Assembly (NCBI GenBank): GCA_017554605.1
Contig: JAFZIA010000086.1
Location: 1-52,152, forward strand
Length of the DNA stretch: 52,152 nt
From: Bacteroidaceae bacterium
Lineage (GTDB): Bacteria > Bacteroidota > Bacteroidia > Bacteroidales > Bacteroidaceae
Direction: 5' to 3'
Notes under the pieces: model-generated
The model's database searches: none
Told to the model about the DNA's origin: nothing
Seen by the model: the letters and a program-made list of their open reading frames with translations, nothing else
Shown here: positions 16,315 to 26,299 of the stretch, piece after piece
How the letters are laid out: every line of letters begins with the position of its first letter
Position numbering within the stretch: position 1 is the first letter of the stretch
Position numbers and translations under genes: made by a program

Positions 16315-17640
16315 TTACTCCAGATACGCACCTATGTTTCCGCTTATCTGCAGCAGTGATATTTCGCAAAGTTTAGTGTTGTATTCGGCAACAAGGATTC
16401 GGTCTTCGGCGTCGAGCAGGCTCATTTGTGCCTCGCGCATCTCTATTCCCGAGAGGTTACCGAGCAGGTAGCGCTCGTAGGCAATGTCGTAATTCTCGCG
16501 CGCTGCAACCACGTTCTGCCGTTCGAGTGCCAGCAGGCGCTTGTTGTTCTGATAGGATTGCCACAGTGTGTTGAGGTCGGCATAGAGGCTGAGTTCTATC
16601 TCCTGCTGCTCATATTCGGCATTGACCACTGCCAGCTTGGCGTTCTTGCGCTGGCGGCTGCGCTTGCCGTCGAAAAGGTTGAAGCCCACGGATATTCCAA
16701 AGTCGGCTCCCCAATCGCTGCGGTTGAGAGTGGTGTTCACGTCGTAACGCGTGTATGTGTATCCGTATCCCGCGTTAAGGCGCAGGTAGGGGTAGTCGCG
16801 CGACTGTATGCTCTTGAGGTCGAGGGCTGCAAGGGTCTTGTTCTGTGCTGCCAAAATTATTTCGGCGTTGTTGGCAAGGGTGGCCTGCCACAGTGTGTCA
16901 AAATCGAGCTGGTTGTCGACGTAAATTGCAGTGTCTGCCACAACGAAGCGCTCGTCCATATTGCGTTCGGCCATTAGCTCGCGCAGGTGTATGCGCGATG
17001 TGAGCAGCAGCTCATATTGCTTCACGCTCTGTGCGCTGTCGGCATTGAAGTCAACCTGTGCCTGCAAAAGGTCGAGGCGCGAGTTGTTTCCTATTATATA
17101 ACGGTCCTGCACAATGCGCAGGCGTTCACGCGACAGCTTCACTGCGTAGCTCAGGTTCCGCAGTCTCAGGCGCTGGAGTATGAAATTGTAGTACTCGGCT
17201 GTGAAATTGGCAATGTAATTCTCTACGGCTATGCGTGTCTGTGTCTGGCTTTGCAGATGGAGCTCCTTGAGGCGCCGGTAGCTTGCCTGCATCTTGAAAC
17301 CGTCGAATATGAGCCACTGAAGGTCGACTCCCGCACGCAGGGTGTGGTCGGTTACGTTGCGTTGGCTCACTGTCGATGCTCCGCTCTCGCGCGGCTCTAT
17401 GTCACTGTTGTCGAGTGTGCCGCTGTACGATGCCGTTGCTGTTGCGGTGGGCAGCATTCCTGCGTTTGCCCAGCCGGTGTTGTTCTCGGCTGTCTTTTCG
17501 CGGTTGCGTACGATGCGCAGCGAGTAGTTGTTCTCAAGTCCTGTCTCGAGGCACTCGCTCAGTGTGCGGCTCTCCTCCTGTGCTGCTGCCGAGAGTGTCA
17601 GCAGCAGCGCCGATACTGTTATTATCTCTCTTATCTTCAT
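16315..17640 (-). CDS. TolC-family outer-membrane efflux channel
   Basis: This 441-residue protein has a signal peptide (~1-20, ending SAAA) and the two repeated halves of the outer membrane efflux protein family, beginning LSECLETGLENNYSLRIVRN. Long alpha-helical stretches rich in Gln, Leu and Arg would form the periplasmic tunnel, and short strand regions the barrel. It lacks the lipobox of the OprM branch. Its start overlaps the end of the pump gene by 4 bases, so it is translationally coupled. With the pump and adaptor it forms a tripartite exporter whose substrate is unknown. Confidence 0.9.
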   Translation of the reverse strand: MKIREIITVSALLLTLSAAAQEESRTLSECLETGLENNYSLRIVRNREKTAENNTGWANAGMLPTATATASYSGTLDNSDIEPRESGASTVSQRNVTDHTLRAGVDLQWLIFDGFKMQASYRRLKELHLQSQTQTRIAVENYIANFTAEYYNFILQRLRLRNLSYAVKLSRERLRIVQDRYIIGNNSRLDLLQAQVDFNADSAQSVKQYELLLTSRIHLRELMAERNMDERFVVADTAIYVDNQLDFDTLWQATLANNAEIILAAQNKTLAALDLKSIQSRDYPYLRLNAGYGYTYTRYDVNTTLNRSDWGADFGISVGFNLFDGKRSRQRKNAKLAVVNAEYEQQEIELSLYADLNTLWQSYQNNKRLLALERQNVVAARENYDIAYERYLLGNLSGIEMREAQMSLLDAEDRILVAEYNTKLCEISLLQISGNIGAYLE

Positions 17641-20600
17641 TTGTCCTTTTCCTCCTTCTTTGTTATATCCGTAGATACGTATGAGTAAATTGCGGGTACA
17701 ATGTACATTGTTAGAATGGTCGATATAATCATACCTCCAACGACGGCTGTGCCCATCGCTATTCGGCCGTTGCAGCCTTCGCCCGTTGCGAACATCAGCG
17801 GCATAAGTCCCAGCACCGTCGATGCGCTTGTCATAAGGATAGGGCGCAGACGCTGCACCGATGCACCGCGTATTGCCTCGTCCTTCTCAATGCCGCTCTT
17901 CTGGCGCTGGTTGGCAAACTCCACAATGAGGATACCGTTCTTTGCAACCAGTCCCACAAGCATAATTATACCAATCTGGCTGAAGATGTTCATCGTCTGT
18001 CCGCCAATGAGCATAAAGATGAGCGCTCCGCATACAGCGAGCGGCACGGTGAGCATAATGACGAACGGATCCTTAAAGCTCTCGAACTGTGCAGCCAGGA
18101 TAAGGTAAATGAGCAGCAAGGCAAGGGCAAAGGCAAAGAAGAGGCTCGACGAGCTCTCTCGGAACTCTCTTGAGTCGCCCGTGAGTGCCGTGCGGAATGT
18201 GTCGTCGAGTGTGCTCTCGGCAATCTTGTCCATCTCGGCAAGTCCGTCACCAATGGTCTTTCCCTCGGCAAGTCCGGCCGATACTGTAGCCGACACGAAG
18301 CGGTTGTAGCGATAGAGCTTGGGAGGAGCTATGCTCTCAATGAGGTCGACAAGATTCTCCATCTGTATCATCTCGCCCTTGTCGCTGCGTACATATATTG
18401 CCTTTAGGTTCGAGGGGGCGTTGCGCTGCTGGCGGTTAATCTCGCCCACAATCTCGTACTGCTTGCCGTTGAGATAGAGGTAGCCCATTCTTTGACCGCT
18501 TAGTCCATATTGCAGTGTCTGTGCAATGTCCTTGGTGTTCACTCCCATAATGTTGGCTTTCTCGCGGTTTATTGCCACCTGAATCTCGGGCTTGCTGAAC
18601 TTGAGGTCGACGTCGGCCATCTGGAATGTGGGATTGTCGTAGACCTTGTTCAGGAACACAGGCAATATTTCCTGCAGCTTCTCGATGTTTGTAGTCTGCA
18701 GCACATATTGCACGGGCATTCCTCCGCGGCGGCTGCCGAATGTCGACTGCTGCTGCACAAAGGCGCGTGCATCGGTCTTGCTGCGCACGCTTCTCGACAG
18801 CTTCTCGGCAACGTCCATCTGCGAGTAGTCGCGTTCTTTCAGGTCTTTCAGGGTAATCTGTATGTTGCCCGAGCCGCTCGATACGCGTGCTGTTATGAAC
18901 GCCGCGTCGGGTACAATGGAGTCGGCCATACGGCTAATCTCCTCGGTGTAGTCGCGCATATACTCGTATGTCACACCCTCGGCACCCATAGTACGTATGG
19001 TGATGCTCGAACGGTCCTCCATAGGTGCCATTTCGGCAGGTACGCTCGTCCACATCCACACGCAGCCCACAAACGATGCTATCATAAGTATTATCGACAG
19101 GTAGCGGTGGCGCAGGAAAAAGTCGAGGCTCGCGCTGTAGCAGTTGTTGAGGCCTGTAAAGAAGGGCTCGGTCTTGCGGTAGAACCAGCTCTGTTCCTTG
19201 CGGCGCTTGAGGATTTTTGTCGCGAGCATAGGGGTTATTGTGAGTGCCGCGAACGACGATATTACAACCGAGCCTGCCACCACAAAGCTGAACTCGCGGA
19301 AGAGGCGGCCCGTTGTTCCCTCCATAAACACAATTGGCAGGAACACTGCCAGCAGGGTGATGGTGGTTGATATTACGGCAAAGAAAATCTCCTTTGCTCC
19401 CTCAATTCCGGCCGCACGCGGACGCATTCCGCGCTCTATGCGTATGTAGATGTTCTCGGTCATCACAATAGCATCGTCCACCACAAGTCCCACGGAGAGC
19501 ACAATCGCAAGCATCGATAGTACGTTGATTGAGAATCCCAACACATACATTATGAAGAATGCGCCTATGAGCGACACGGGAATCACAATGCAGGGCACAA
19601 GCGTAACGCGCCAGTCGCGCAGGAAGAGGAAAATAATTATGATTACGAGTATGAACGCCTCGTAAACGGTTGTCTTAACCTCGTTTATCGATGCGCGGAT
19701 GAACTTTGTATTGTCGAATCCGTAGCTGTATGTGACGTCCTCGGGGAGGTCTTTCTTCATCTTTTCCATACGGTCGTATACGGCCTCGGCAATGTTTATG
19801 TGGTTGGCTCCCGGCTGCGGAATGACAACTACTCCCACCATAGGCACGCCGTTCATCTTCATATAGCTCTTGAGGTCGCGTGCACTTAGTTCGGCACGCC
19901 CAATGTCGCTGAAGCGCACGATGCGTCCGTTGTTCTCCTTTATTATAAGGTTGTTGAACTCTTCTGTGGTTGACATAAGTCCCAGGGTACGTATGGCGAG
20001 CTCCACGTTGTCGCCCTCGATGCTTCCCGACGGCAGCTCCACATTCTCGGCGTCGAGCGCAAGCTTCACGTCCATAGGCGTAACGCCGTATCCCGACATC
20101 TTTATCGGGTCGAGCCACAGGCGCATACAGTAGCGCTTCTCGCCCCATATTGATACGCTGCTCACCTCGGGGATTGTCTGTAGCTGCTCTTTTACCGTGA
20201 GGTCGGCAATCTCGCTCAGCTCCAGCAGCGAGCGCTTCTCGCTCTGTATCGCCACCATAAGTATGGGCGTTGCGTCGGCGTCGGCTTTTGACACTGTGGG
20301 AGGGTCGCAATCGCGCGGCAGAAAGCGCTGTGCACGCGACACCTTGTCGCGCACGTCGTTGGCGGCAGTCTCAAGGTCCACCGACAGCTCGAACTCCACG
20401 GTGATGCGGCTGCTTCCCTGTTGGCTCACACTGGTGAGCGAGCGTATGCCCGGTATTCCGTTTATGTTCTGCTCCAGCGGCTCTGTAATCTGGTTCTCGA
20501 TTACATCGGCGTTAGCTCCTGCGTAGGAACAGGATACCGATATTATGGGGTTGTCCACCGACGGATACTCGCGCACTCCCAAGCTCATATAGCCCACTGC

Positions 20601-20675
20601 TCCAAAGAGGAGTATGATGAGGGTGAGCACGGTTGCAAGTACCGGACGGCGTATGCTTAATTCTGATATATTCAT
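17637..20675 (-). CDS. RND multidrug efflux pump (HAE1/AcrB type)
   Basis: This 1012-residue inner-membrane proton/drug antiporter is of normal length for the family. It opens with MNISELSIRRPVLATVLTL, has two large periplasmic loops between hydrophobic segments, and shows the proton-relay pair D400/D401 in the helix VGLVVDDAIVMTEN. The matching Lys sits in the C-terminal half in MLVGLVAKNGILIVEFANQ. The pattern fits hydrophobic/amphiphilic drug exporters rather than the heavy-metal branch. It lies between the adaptor (33 bases upstream) and the outer-membrane channel (4-base overlap). Substrates cannot be predicted. Confidence 0.92.
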   Translation of the reverse strand: MNISELSIRRPVLATVLTLIILLFGAVGYMSLGVREYPSVDNPIISVSCSYAGANADVIENQITEPLEQNINGIPGIRSLTSVSQQGSSRITVEFELSVDLETAANDVRDKVSRAQRFLPRDCDPPTVSKADADATPILMVAIQSEKRSLLELSEIADLTVKEQLQTIPEVSSVSIWGEKRYCMRLWLDPIKMSGYGVTPMDVKLALDAENVELPSGSIEGDNVELAIRTLGLMSTTEEFNNLIIKENNGRIVRFSDIGRAELSARDLKSYMKMNGVPMVGVVVIPQPGANHINIAEAVYDRMEKMKKDLPEDVTYSYGFDNTKFIRASINEVKTTVYEAFILVIIIIFLFLRDWRVTLVPCIVIPVSLIGAFFIMYVLGFSINVLSMLAIVLSVGLVVDDAIVMTENIYIRIERGMRPRAAGIEGAKEIFFAVISTTITLLAVFLPIVFMEGTTGRLFREFSFVVAGSVVISSFAALTITPMLATKILKRRKEQSWFYRKTEPFFTGLNNCYSASLDFFLRHRYLSIILMIASFVGCVWMWTSVPAEMAPMEDRSSITIRTMGAEGVTYEYMRDYTEEISRMADSIVPDAAFITARVSSGSGNIQITLKDLKERDYSQMDVAEKLSRSVRSKTDARAFVQQQSTFGSRRGGMPVQYVLQTTNIEKLQEILPVFLNKVYDNPTFQMADVDLKFSKPEIQVAINREKANIMGVNTKDIAQTLQYGLSGQRMGYLYLNGKQYEIVGEINRQQRNAPSNLKAIYVRSDKGEMIQMENLVDLIESIAPPKLYRYNRFVSATVSAGLAEGKTIGDGLAEMDKIAESTLDDTFRTALTGDSREFRESSSSLFFAFALALLLIYLILAAQFESFKDPFVIMLTVPLAVCGALIFMLIGGQTMNIFSQIGIIMLVGLVAKNGILIVEFANQRQKSGIEKDEAIRGASVQRLRPILMTSASTVLGLMPLMFATGEGCNGRIAMGTAVVGGMIISTILTMYIVPAIYSYVSTDITKKEEKDK

Positions 20676-20708
20676 AACGCTGTGTGTCGATTGTGTGTTT
20701 GTTGCCTG

Positions 20709-21791
20709 TTATTTTACTTCGTCGAGTGTTACCTTCTGTCCCGTGCGGAGCTGCATTGTTCCCGAGGTGATTACCGTATCGCCCACTGACAGTCCGCGCA
20801 CCACTTGTACGTGCGACTCGTTGCGCAGTCCTTTCGTTATCTCCACGGGCTGTGCCTTGCCGTCGCGGTAGAGGAATACCTTGTCCACTCCCATCTCCGA
20901 TACTATAGACTGACTGGGCACAGATATTGCATTCCTGAATGTCTGTGCGGTGAGTGTGATGTTGGCGTAGCGTCCGGGGTGCAGTTTGCCGTCGCCGTTG
21001 TTGTATATTGCGCGTACGGTGAATGAACGTGTATCGGCATCGGCGTCGGAGTCTATCGCATATATTCTTGCAGTGCGCTCCTCAAGGTCGCCGTCCACAA
21101 GAAAGCGTACGGTGGTGCCTGTCTCCAGTATTCCAGCGTAGCGCTCGGGAATGGCAAACTCCAGTTTCAGCATATTGGTCTTTGTGAGGCGGGCAATGGT
21201 TGTTGTCGACGATGCGTAGCTTCCCACACTCATCTGGCGCAAGCCTATTATGCCGTCGAACGGTGCACGCAGCTCGGTTTGTGCTATACGTGCCTTCACT
21301 CCGTCAATCTCGGCACGCAGAATGGCAAGGCTTGTCTGTGCCTCCTGAAAGGCCTCCTGGCTCACAGCCTCCTTCTCGAGCAGTACATTCTGTCGGTGCA
21401 TACGGTCGGTGTACAGCTTTAGCTGCGACTCAAGTTTCCTCAGTTCGGCTTGTAGCGGTGCATCGTTGGTCTTTGCCAGGAGCTCTCCCTTCTTGACGTA
21501 TGAGCCCTCCACAAAAAAGATGTCGGTTATCTTGCCCGATGTCTCGAACGACAGGTCCACCTGCTCGTCGGGTATCAGCGTGCCGCTTACAAAAAACTCG
21601 TCCGACAAGGAGGTCTCGCGCAATATTACGGCTTTTACGTTCAGAGCCCTTGCCTGCTTGCCTGTGCCGGCCTTTACGGGTGCAGCCTCTAATTCTTCAT
21701 TTACTTGTGGAATGAATGTATTGATGCCCAAATATATAGCTCCTCCAGCTATTATTGTGCCTACAATTCCCCATTTGAGATATTTGTTCAT
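20709..21791 (-). CDS. RND efflux periplasmic adaptor (membrane fusion protein)
   Basis: This 360-residue protein has an N-terminal membrane anchor or signal (YLKWGIVGTIIAGGAIYLGI). A lipoyl half-motif (SGKITDIFFVEGSYVKKGELL), a coiled-coil hairpin (~120-165), the second lipoyl half (APFDGIIGLRQMSVGSYAS), and beta-barrel and membrane-proximal domains (DKVFLYRDGKAQPV) follow. This is the standard HlyD/AcrA order. There is no lipobox cysteine, so anchoring would be by the N-terminal helix. It is the first gene of the adaptor-pump-channel operon and is divergent from groES across a 303-base gap. Confidence 0.9.
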   Translation of the reverse strand: MNKYLKWGIVGTIIAGGAIYLGINTFIPQVNEELEAAPVKAGTGKQARALNVKAVILRETSLSDEFFVSGTLIPDEQVDLSFETSGKITDIFFVEGSYVKKGELLAKTNDAPLQAELRKLESQLKLYTDRMHRQNVLLEKEAVSQEAFQEAQTSLAILRAEIDGVKARIAQTELRAPFDGIIGLRQMSVGSYASSTTTIARLTKTNMLKLEFAIPERYAGILETGTTVRFLVDGDLEERTARIYAIDSDADADTRSFTVRAIYNNGDGKLHPGRYANITLTAQTFRNAISVPSQSIVSEMGVDKVFLYRDGKAQPVEITKGLRNESHVQVVRGLSVGDTVITSGTMQLRTGQKVTLDEVK

Positions 21792-22094
21792 AAGTATGTT
21801 TGTTTTTTATGGTTTTCAATATTTTTGCGAAAATACAATTTTTTTATAAAAGATAGGCGTTTATATGTACAAAAATTTTACCTCTTGTATGATTTTTGTG
21901 TCAGCGTTCTGTCAGTCTTTCCTTTTTGCGTGTGTCAAAATGTCACACTTTGCAGTGGCTCTTCATTGTTTTGCCATTTCTTTGTCACAAAAAACTATTT
22001 GGCTCGTTTTTTGTTGTATGATTAATGTACCGCCTTGCAATGCGGTGCGGTATTTGATTAAATGAACATCAATAAAAATAAAAACTACACAATT
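21792..22094. other. Divergent control region between efflux operon and groES
   Basis: This gene-free stretch holds a possible minus-strand -7 box, five TGTCA elements at 21899, 21910, 21933, 21941 and 21983, and a small hairpin in the groES leader at 22028-22052 (TACCGC paired with GCGGTA). No CIRCE element is present. Confidence 0.5.
21828..21835 (-). promoter_or_regulatory. Possible -7 box of the efflux operon
   Basis: The minus strand reads TATTTTCG, one base off TAnnTTTG, 37 bases before the adaptor start codon. No -33 match was found, so support is weak. Confidence 0.35.
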
Positions 22095-22367
22095 ATGAAC
22101 ATTAAACCATTGGCCGACAGAGTTCTCATTTTGCCTCAGCCGGCAGAAGAAAAGACTATCGGCGGTATCATTATCCCCGATACAGCAAAGGAGAAGCCCC
22201 TTCAGGGCGAGGTTGTTGCAGTGGGCAACGGAACAAAGGACGAGAAGATGGAGATTGCAGTTGGCGACCACGTGCTTTACGGCAAATACTCGGGTACCGA
22301 GGTTGAGTTTGAGGGCGTAAAGTATCTTATTATGCGTCAGAGCGACGTGCTTGCAATCCTTGGATAA
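22095..22367 (+). CDS. Co-chaperonin GroES
   Basis: This is the 90-residue cochaperonin that caps GroEL in ATP-dependent folding. The start at 22095 gives the canonical N-terminus [12 protein letters not shown]; an upstream in-frame ATG at 22062 would add 11 Asn/Lys-rich residues with no family counterpart. The mobile loop ([18 protein letters not shown]-like region, ~16-34) and the [11 protein letters not shown] segment are present. groEL follows 39 bases later. Repeated TGTCA elements upstream may mediate heat-shock control. Confidence 0.95.
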   Translation: MNIKPLADRVLILPQPAEEKTIGGIIIPDTAKEKPLQGEVVAVGNGTKDEKMEIAVGDHVLYGKYSGTEVEFEGVKYLIMRQSDVLAILG

Positions 22368-22400
22368 GATAATCAGGAGTTGAACCTTATTAAAAGATAA

Positions 22401-24044
<1,644 letters not shown>

Positions 24045-24064
24045 AAAAATACCCAATAGTAAAT

Positions 24065-24108
24065 AACAAACGACGAGCGGTCACATTCTTGGCCGCTCGT
24101 CGTTTGTT
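24065..24108 (+). terminator. groESL terminator
   Basis: A perfect 16-bp GC-rich stem (AACAAACGACGAGCGG and its complement) with a 12-base loop is followed by TTTTGT. It begins 21 bases after the groEL stop codon. Confidence 0.9.
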
Positions 24109-24573
24109 TTGTAAGGTTTTGTATAGGCTTATTCCTTTTTCACCATATCTGCCAACTGAACAAGATAGTCGTACATAGTTAGAAGCTGTTTAAGTTTTCT
24201 AAAAAAGTTTTTACTATATTGGAAGCCGTTATTTCGTTGTTTTTTATGCTCAAATATTTACTGTTTATGCCTTTGCCTAATGAAAATCAATGGCAAATGA
24301 TATTCAACAATAATTCTGTCTATTAAGAAATAAAACTTTGCTTTATATAAAAAAAGAAAAAACAGTGTTTGCCATTTTTATTTCCCAAAAGCAAGAAAAG
24401 TTATATTTGATAAGCCTAATATTGTAAATGACGACAAAAGTCAACTGATGATAATGAAATAATAGTAAATCTGTAAGTTTCTGGAATCTTATGGATATCA
24501 AAGGGATAAAAAATAAATCATATACAATCCTCCGCAATCCCTGTATTTTTTGTACCTTTGCACCGCAAAACAA
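24109..24573. other. Long AT-rich intergenic region
   Basis: No convincing gene is seen between the groESL terminator and ansA. A 15-residue open stretch on the minus strand (24129-24176, reading MYDYLVQLADMVKKE) could be the remnant C-terminus of a lost gene. Immediately beside it, at 24179-24193, is the 15-mer ttagaagctgtttaa, which also occurs at 13120-13134. The rest is AT-rich without clear structure until the ansA promoter. Confidence 0.4.
24553..24560 (+). promoter_or_regulatory. -7 box of ansA
   Basis: TACCTTTG is a perfect TAnnTTTG box, followed directly by CACCGC. Transcription would begin around 24566, only 7-15 bases before the possible start codons. No -33 match is seen. Confidence 0.65.
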
Positions 24574-24579
24574 ATGCTT

Positions 24580-25620
24580 ATGAGCGAGAAAAGGTCGTCA
24601 ATCCTAATTATATATACCGGTGGTACTATAGGTATGATACGCAACGCAGTGACAGGAGCGTTGGAGTCTTTCAACTTCGACCATCTGCTGCGTCACGTGC
24701 CCGAGCTACGACAGTTCAACCTGAATATCTCGTCGCGTGCCTTCAATCCGCCAATTGACTCTTCGGATATGAACCCAGCGCTGTGGAGGCGCATAGTGGA
24801 GATTATCCACACCAACTACGACAAGTTCGACGGCTTTGTCATTCTGCACGGAACAGATACTATGGCCTTTACAGCGTCGGCACTAAGCTTTATGCTCGAG
24901 GGGTTGATGAAGCCCGTGATACTTACAGGAAGCCAGTTGCCCATTGGTGTGCTGCGCACCGACGGCAAGGAGAATCTTCTGACGGCAATAGAGATAGCAG
25001 CGGCAAAGAACAGCGACGGTACTCCGCTCGTACCCGAGGTGTGTATATATTTCCACCAGAAGCTTATGCGTGGCAACCGTAGTACAAAAACAAGTGCCGA
25101 CAGCTTCAATGCGTTCACCTCGAACAATTACCCCAACCTTGCTGTATCGGGAATGGAAATACAGTACAATTCGCATTTCATACGTCCGTACAATGCCGAG
25201 GCAAAGCTTACCCCGCACTATAAGATGTCGAGCGACATTATCATTTTCTCGCTTTTTCCAGGGATACAGCAGAGCGTTGTCGAGAAGATACTCAGTTCGG
25301 GCGAGATAAAGGGTATTATATTCCGTACTTTTGGTTCGGGAAATGCACCGAAGGCGCAGTGGCTGGTAGATGCTCTAAGCGCTGCAACGCGTCAAGGAAA
25401 AGTAATTGTGAATGTGACACAGTGCAATACGGGCAGTGTAAAGATGAGTCTCTACGAAACAGGATTGCAACTGCTCGATGCAGGAATTATCAGCGGACGC
25501 GATATGACCGTTGAGGCTGCCCTTACAAAGATGATGTTCCTTTTGGGTGAGGAACTCCCCATTGAGGAGGTGCGCCAGAGAATGAAAAGCAATATTGCGG
25601 GCGAAATATCGGCTTCTTAA
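24580..25620 (+). CDS. Type I (cytoplasmic) L-asparaginase
   Basis: This enzyme hydrolyses L-asparagine to aspartate and ammonia. From the ATG at 24580 it has 346 residues, the normal length for the AnsA group. The nucleophilic Thr is T16 in YTGGTIGM, and the second catalytic segment HGTDTMAFTAS supplies T92/D93. There is no signal peptide, so it is the cytoplasmic form. ATGs at 24574 and 24550 are also in frame; 24550 lies upstream of the -7 box and is unlikely. The promoter sits so close that the mRNA leader would be nearly absent. The gene stands alone and faces a minus-strand gene across a shared terminator. Confidence 0.92.
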   Translation: MSEKRSSILIIYTGGTIGMIRNAVTGALESFNFDHLLRHVPELRQFNLNISSRAFNPPIDSSDMNPALWRRIVEIIHTNYDKFDGFVILHGTDTMAFTASALSFMLEGLMKPVILTGSQLPIGVLRTDGKENLLTAIEIAAAKNSDGTPLVPEVCIYFHQKLMRGNRSTKTSADSFNAFTSNNYPNLAVSGMEIQYNSHFIRPYNAEAKLTPHYKMSSDIIIFSLFPGIQQSVVEKILSSGEIKGIIFRTFGSGNAPKAQWLVDALSAATRQGKVIVNVTQCNTGSVKMSLYETGLQLLDAGIISGRDMTVEAALTKMMFLLGEELPIEEVRQRMKSNIAGEISAS

Positions 25621-25671
25621 TAAAGCTTACCGATAACAGATAGCCTGTGTCTAATGTAAGAGCTATACTCC

Positions 25672-25723
25672 TATAATGTAAGAATGTGAAGCAACAACTG
25701 CTGCTTCACATTCTTACATTATA
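25672..25723. terminator. Bidirectional terminator between ansA and the HAD gene
   Basis: A perfect 22-bp inverted repeat beginning TATAATGTAAGAATG, with an 8-base loop, lies between two convergent genes, 7 bases from the HAD stop codon. It would fold in transcripts from either side. Confidence 0.75.
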
Positions 25724-25729
25724 TGGTCG

Positions 25730-26137
25730 TTACCAAAATAACCATTTCTTTTTCTTCTTTGGAGTAGAATCGTCGGAATATAAATCGTCCCAACTTTTTT
25801 GGTTCATAACCATATCGTATATTTTCCCCCAATCAGGTATTCCGCCCAAATTGCGGTCGTCGATGAATAGTTCGGCATCAATCTTGCAATAACCACTCTC
25901 GTTGTCGACCTTCTCCTCGGGGTAGTTCTTATTTACGGCATAGAACTCCACACCGCGCTGGCGACACCATTCAACGGCGTCGTCGAGCTCTTTTCCTTTG
26001 CGTACTGTCCAAAGGATAAGACGATGCCTCTCTTTTGCGAGCATCTTGAGTGTAGTGGTTGCAAAGGGTATTTCTTGACCAATATCAGGGTAATTGTGTT
26101 CTACGATGGTACCATCAAAATCTACTGCTATAATCAT
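25730..26137 (-). CDS. Small HAD-superfamily hydrolase (BT0820-like)
   Basis: This 135-residue minimal HAD phosphatase without a cap domain shows motif I DFDGT (D6, D8), motif II T44 (LILWTVRKG), motif III K85 and motif IV IDDRN (D93, D94), all in order. It resembles the small Bacteroides hydrolase BT0820 by pattern. The substrate is unknown. The C-terminus ends in a basic and aromatic tail (TPKKKKKWLFW), an odd feature that could bind nucleic acid or membrane. It appears to be a single-gene unit. Confidence 0.8.
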   Translation of the reverse strand: MIIAVDFDGTIVEHNYPDIGQEIPFATTTLKMLAKERHRLILWTVRKGKELDDAVEWCRQRGVEFYAVNKNYPEEKVDNESGYCKIDAELFIDDRNLGGIPDWGKIYDMVMNQKSWDDLYSDDSTPKKKKKWLFW

Positions 26138-26179
26138 ATCGAAGGGGTTGTTGTGTTATTTTTAAAATCTCTTCGGAGA

Positions 26180-26187
26180 CGAAGATA
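26180..26187 (-). promoter_or_regulatory. Possible -7 box of the HAD gene
   Basis: The minus strand reads TATCTTCG, one base off the TAnnTTTG consensus, 43 bases before the start codon. No -33 match was found. Confidence 0.4.
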
Positions 26188-26237
26188 ATAATAAATTTTA
26201 ATATTTGAGGTAAATAATCTTTCTTTTGTGTTATAGA

Positions 26238-26263
26238 CTCTGTAAAATTGCTCTGTAAAATTG
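26238..26263. repeat. 13-bp perfect tandem repeat
   Basis: The 13-mer CTCTGTAAAATTG occurs twice in direct succession in the gap between the sialidase stop codon and the HAD gene. It looks like a simple slippage duplication. Confidence 0.6.
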
Positions 26264-26299
26264 CTTTTGTATAAAAGTGTGCTTACTGAGTGAGGTGGG

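Noticed and set aside
16250-16369. 40-residue N-terminal extension of the BrkB-type protein
   Set aside because: It overlaps the TolC-like gene, includes the intergenic hairpin, and has no family counterpart. The ATG at 16249 has a better upstream sequence.
21792-22094. CIRCE/HrcA operator upstream of groES
   Set aside because: The TTAGCACTC-N9-GAGTGCTAA inverted repeat is not present.
24129-24176. 15-residue minus-strand peptide
   Set aside because: It is too short and has no promoter. It is kept only as a possible gene remnant in the intergenic note.
24343-24573. 76-codon minus-strand frame upstream of ansA
   Set aside because: It lies in AT-rich sequence, overlaps the ansA promoter, and has no recognisable domain or ribosome site.
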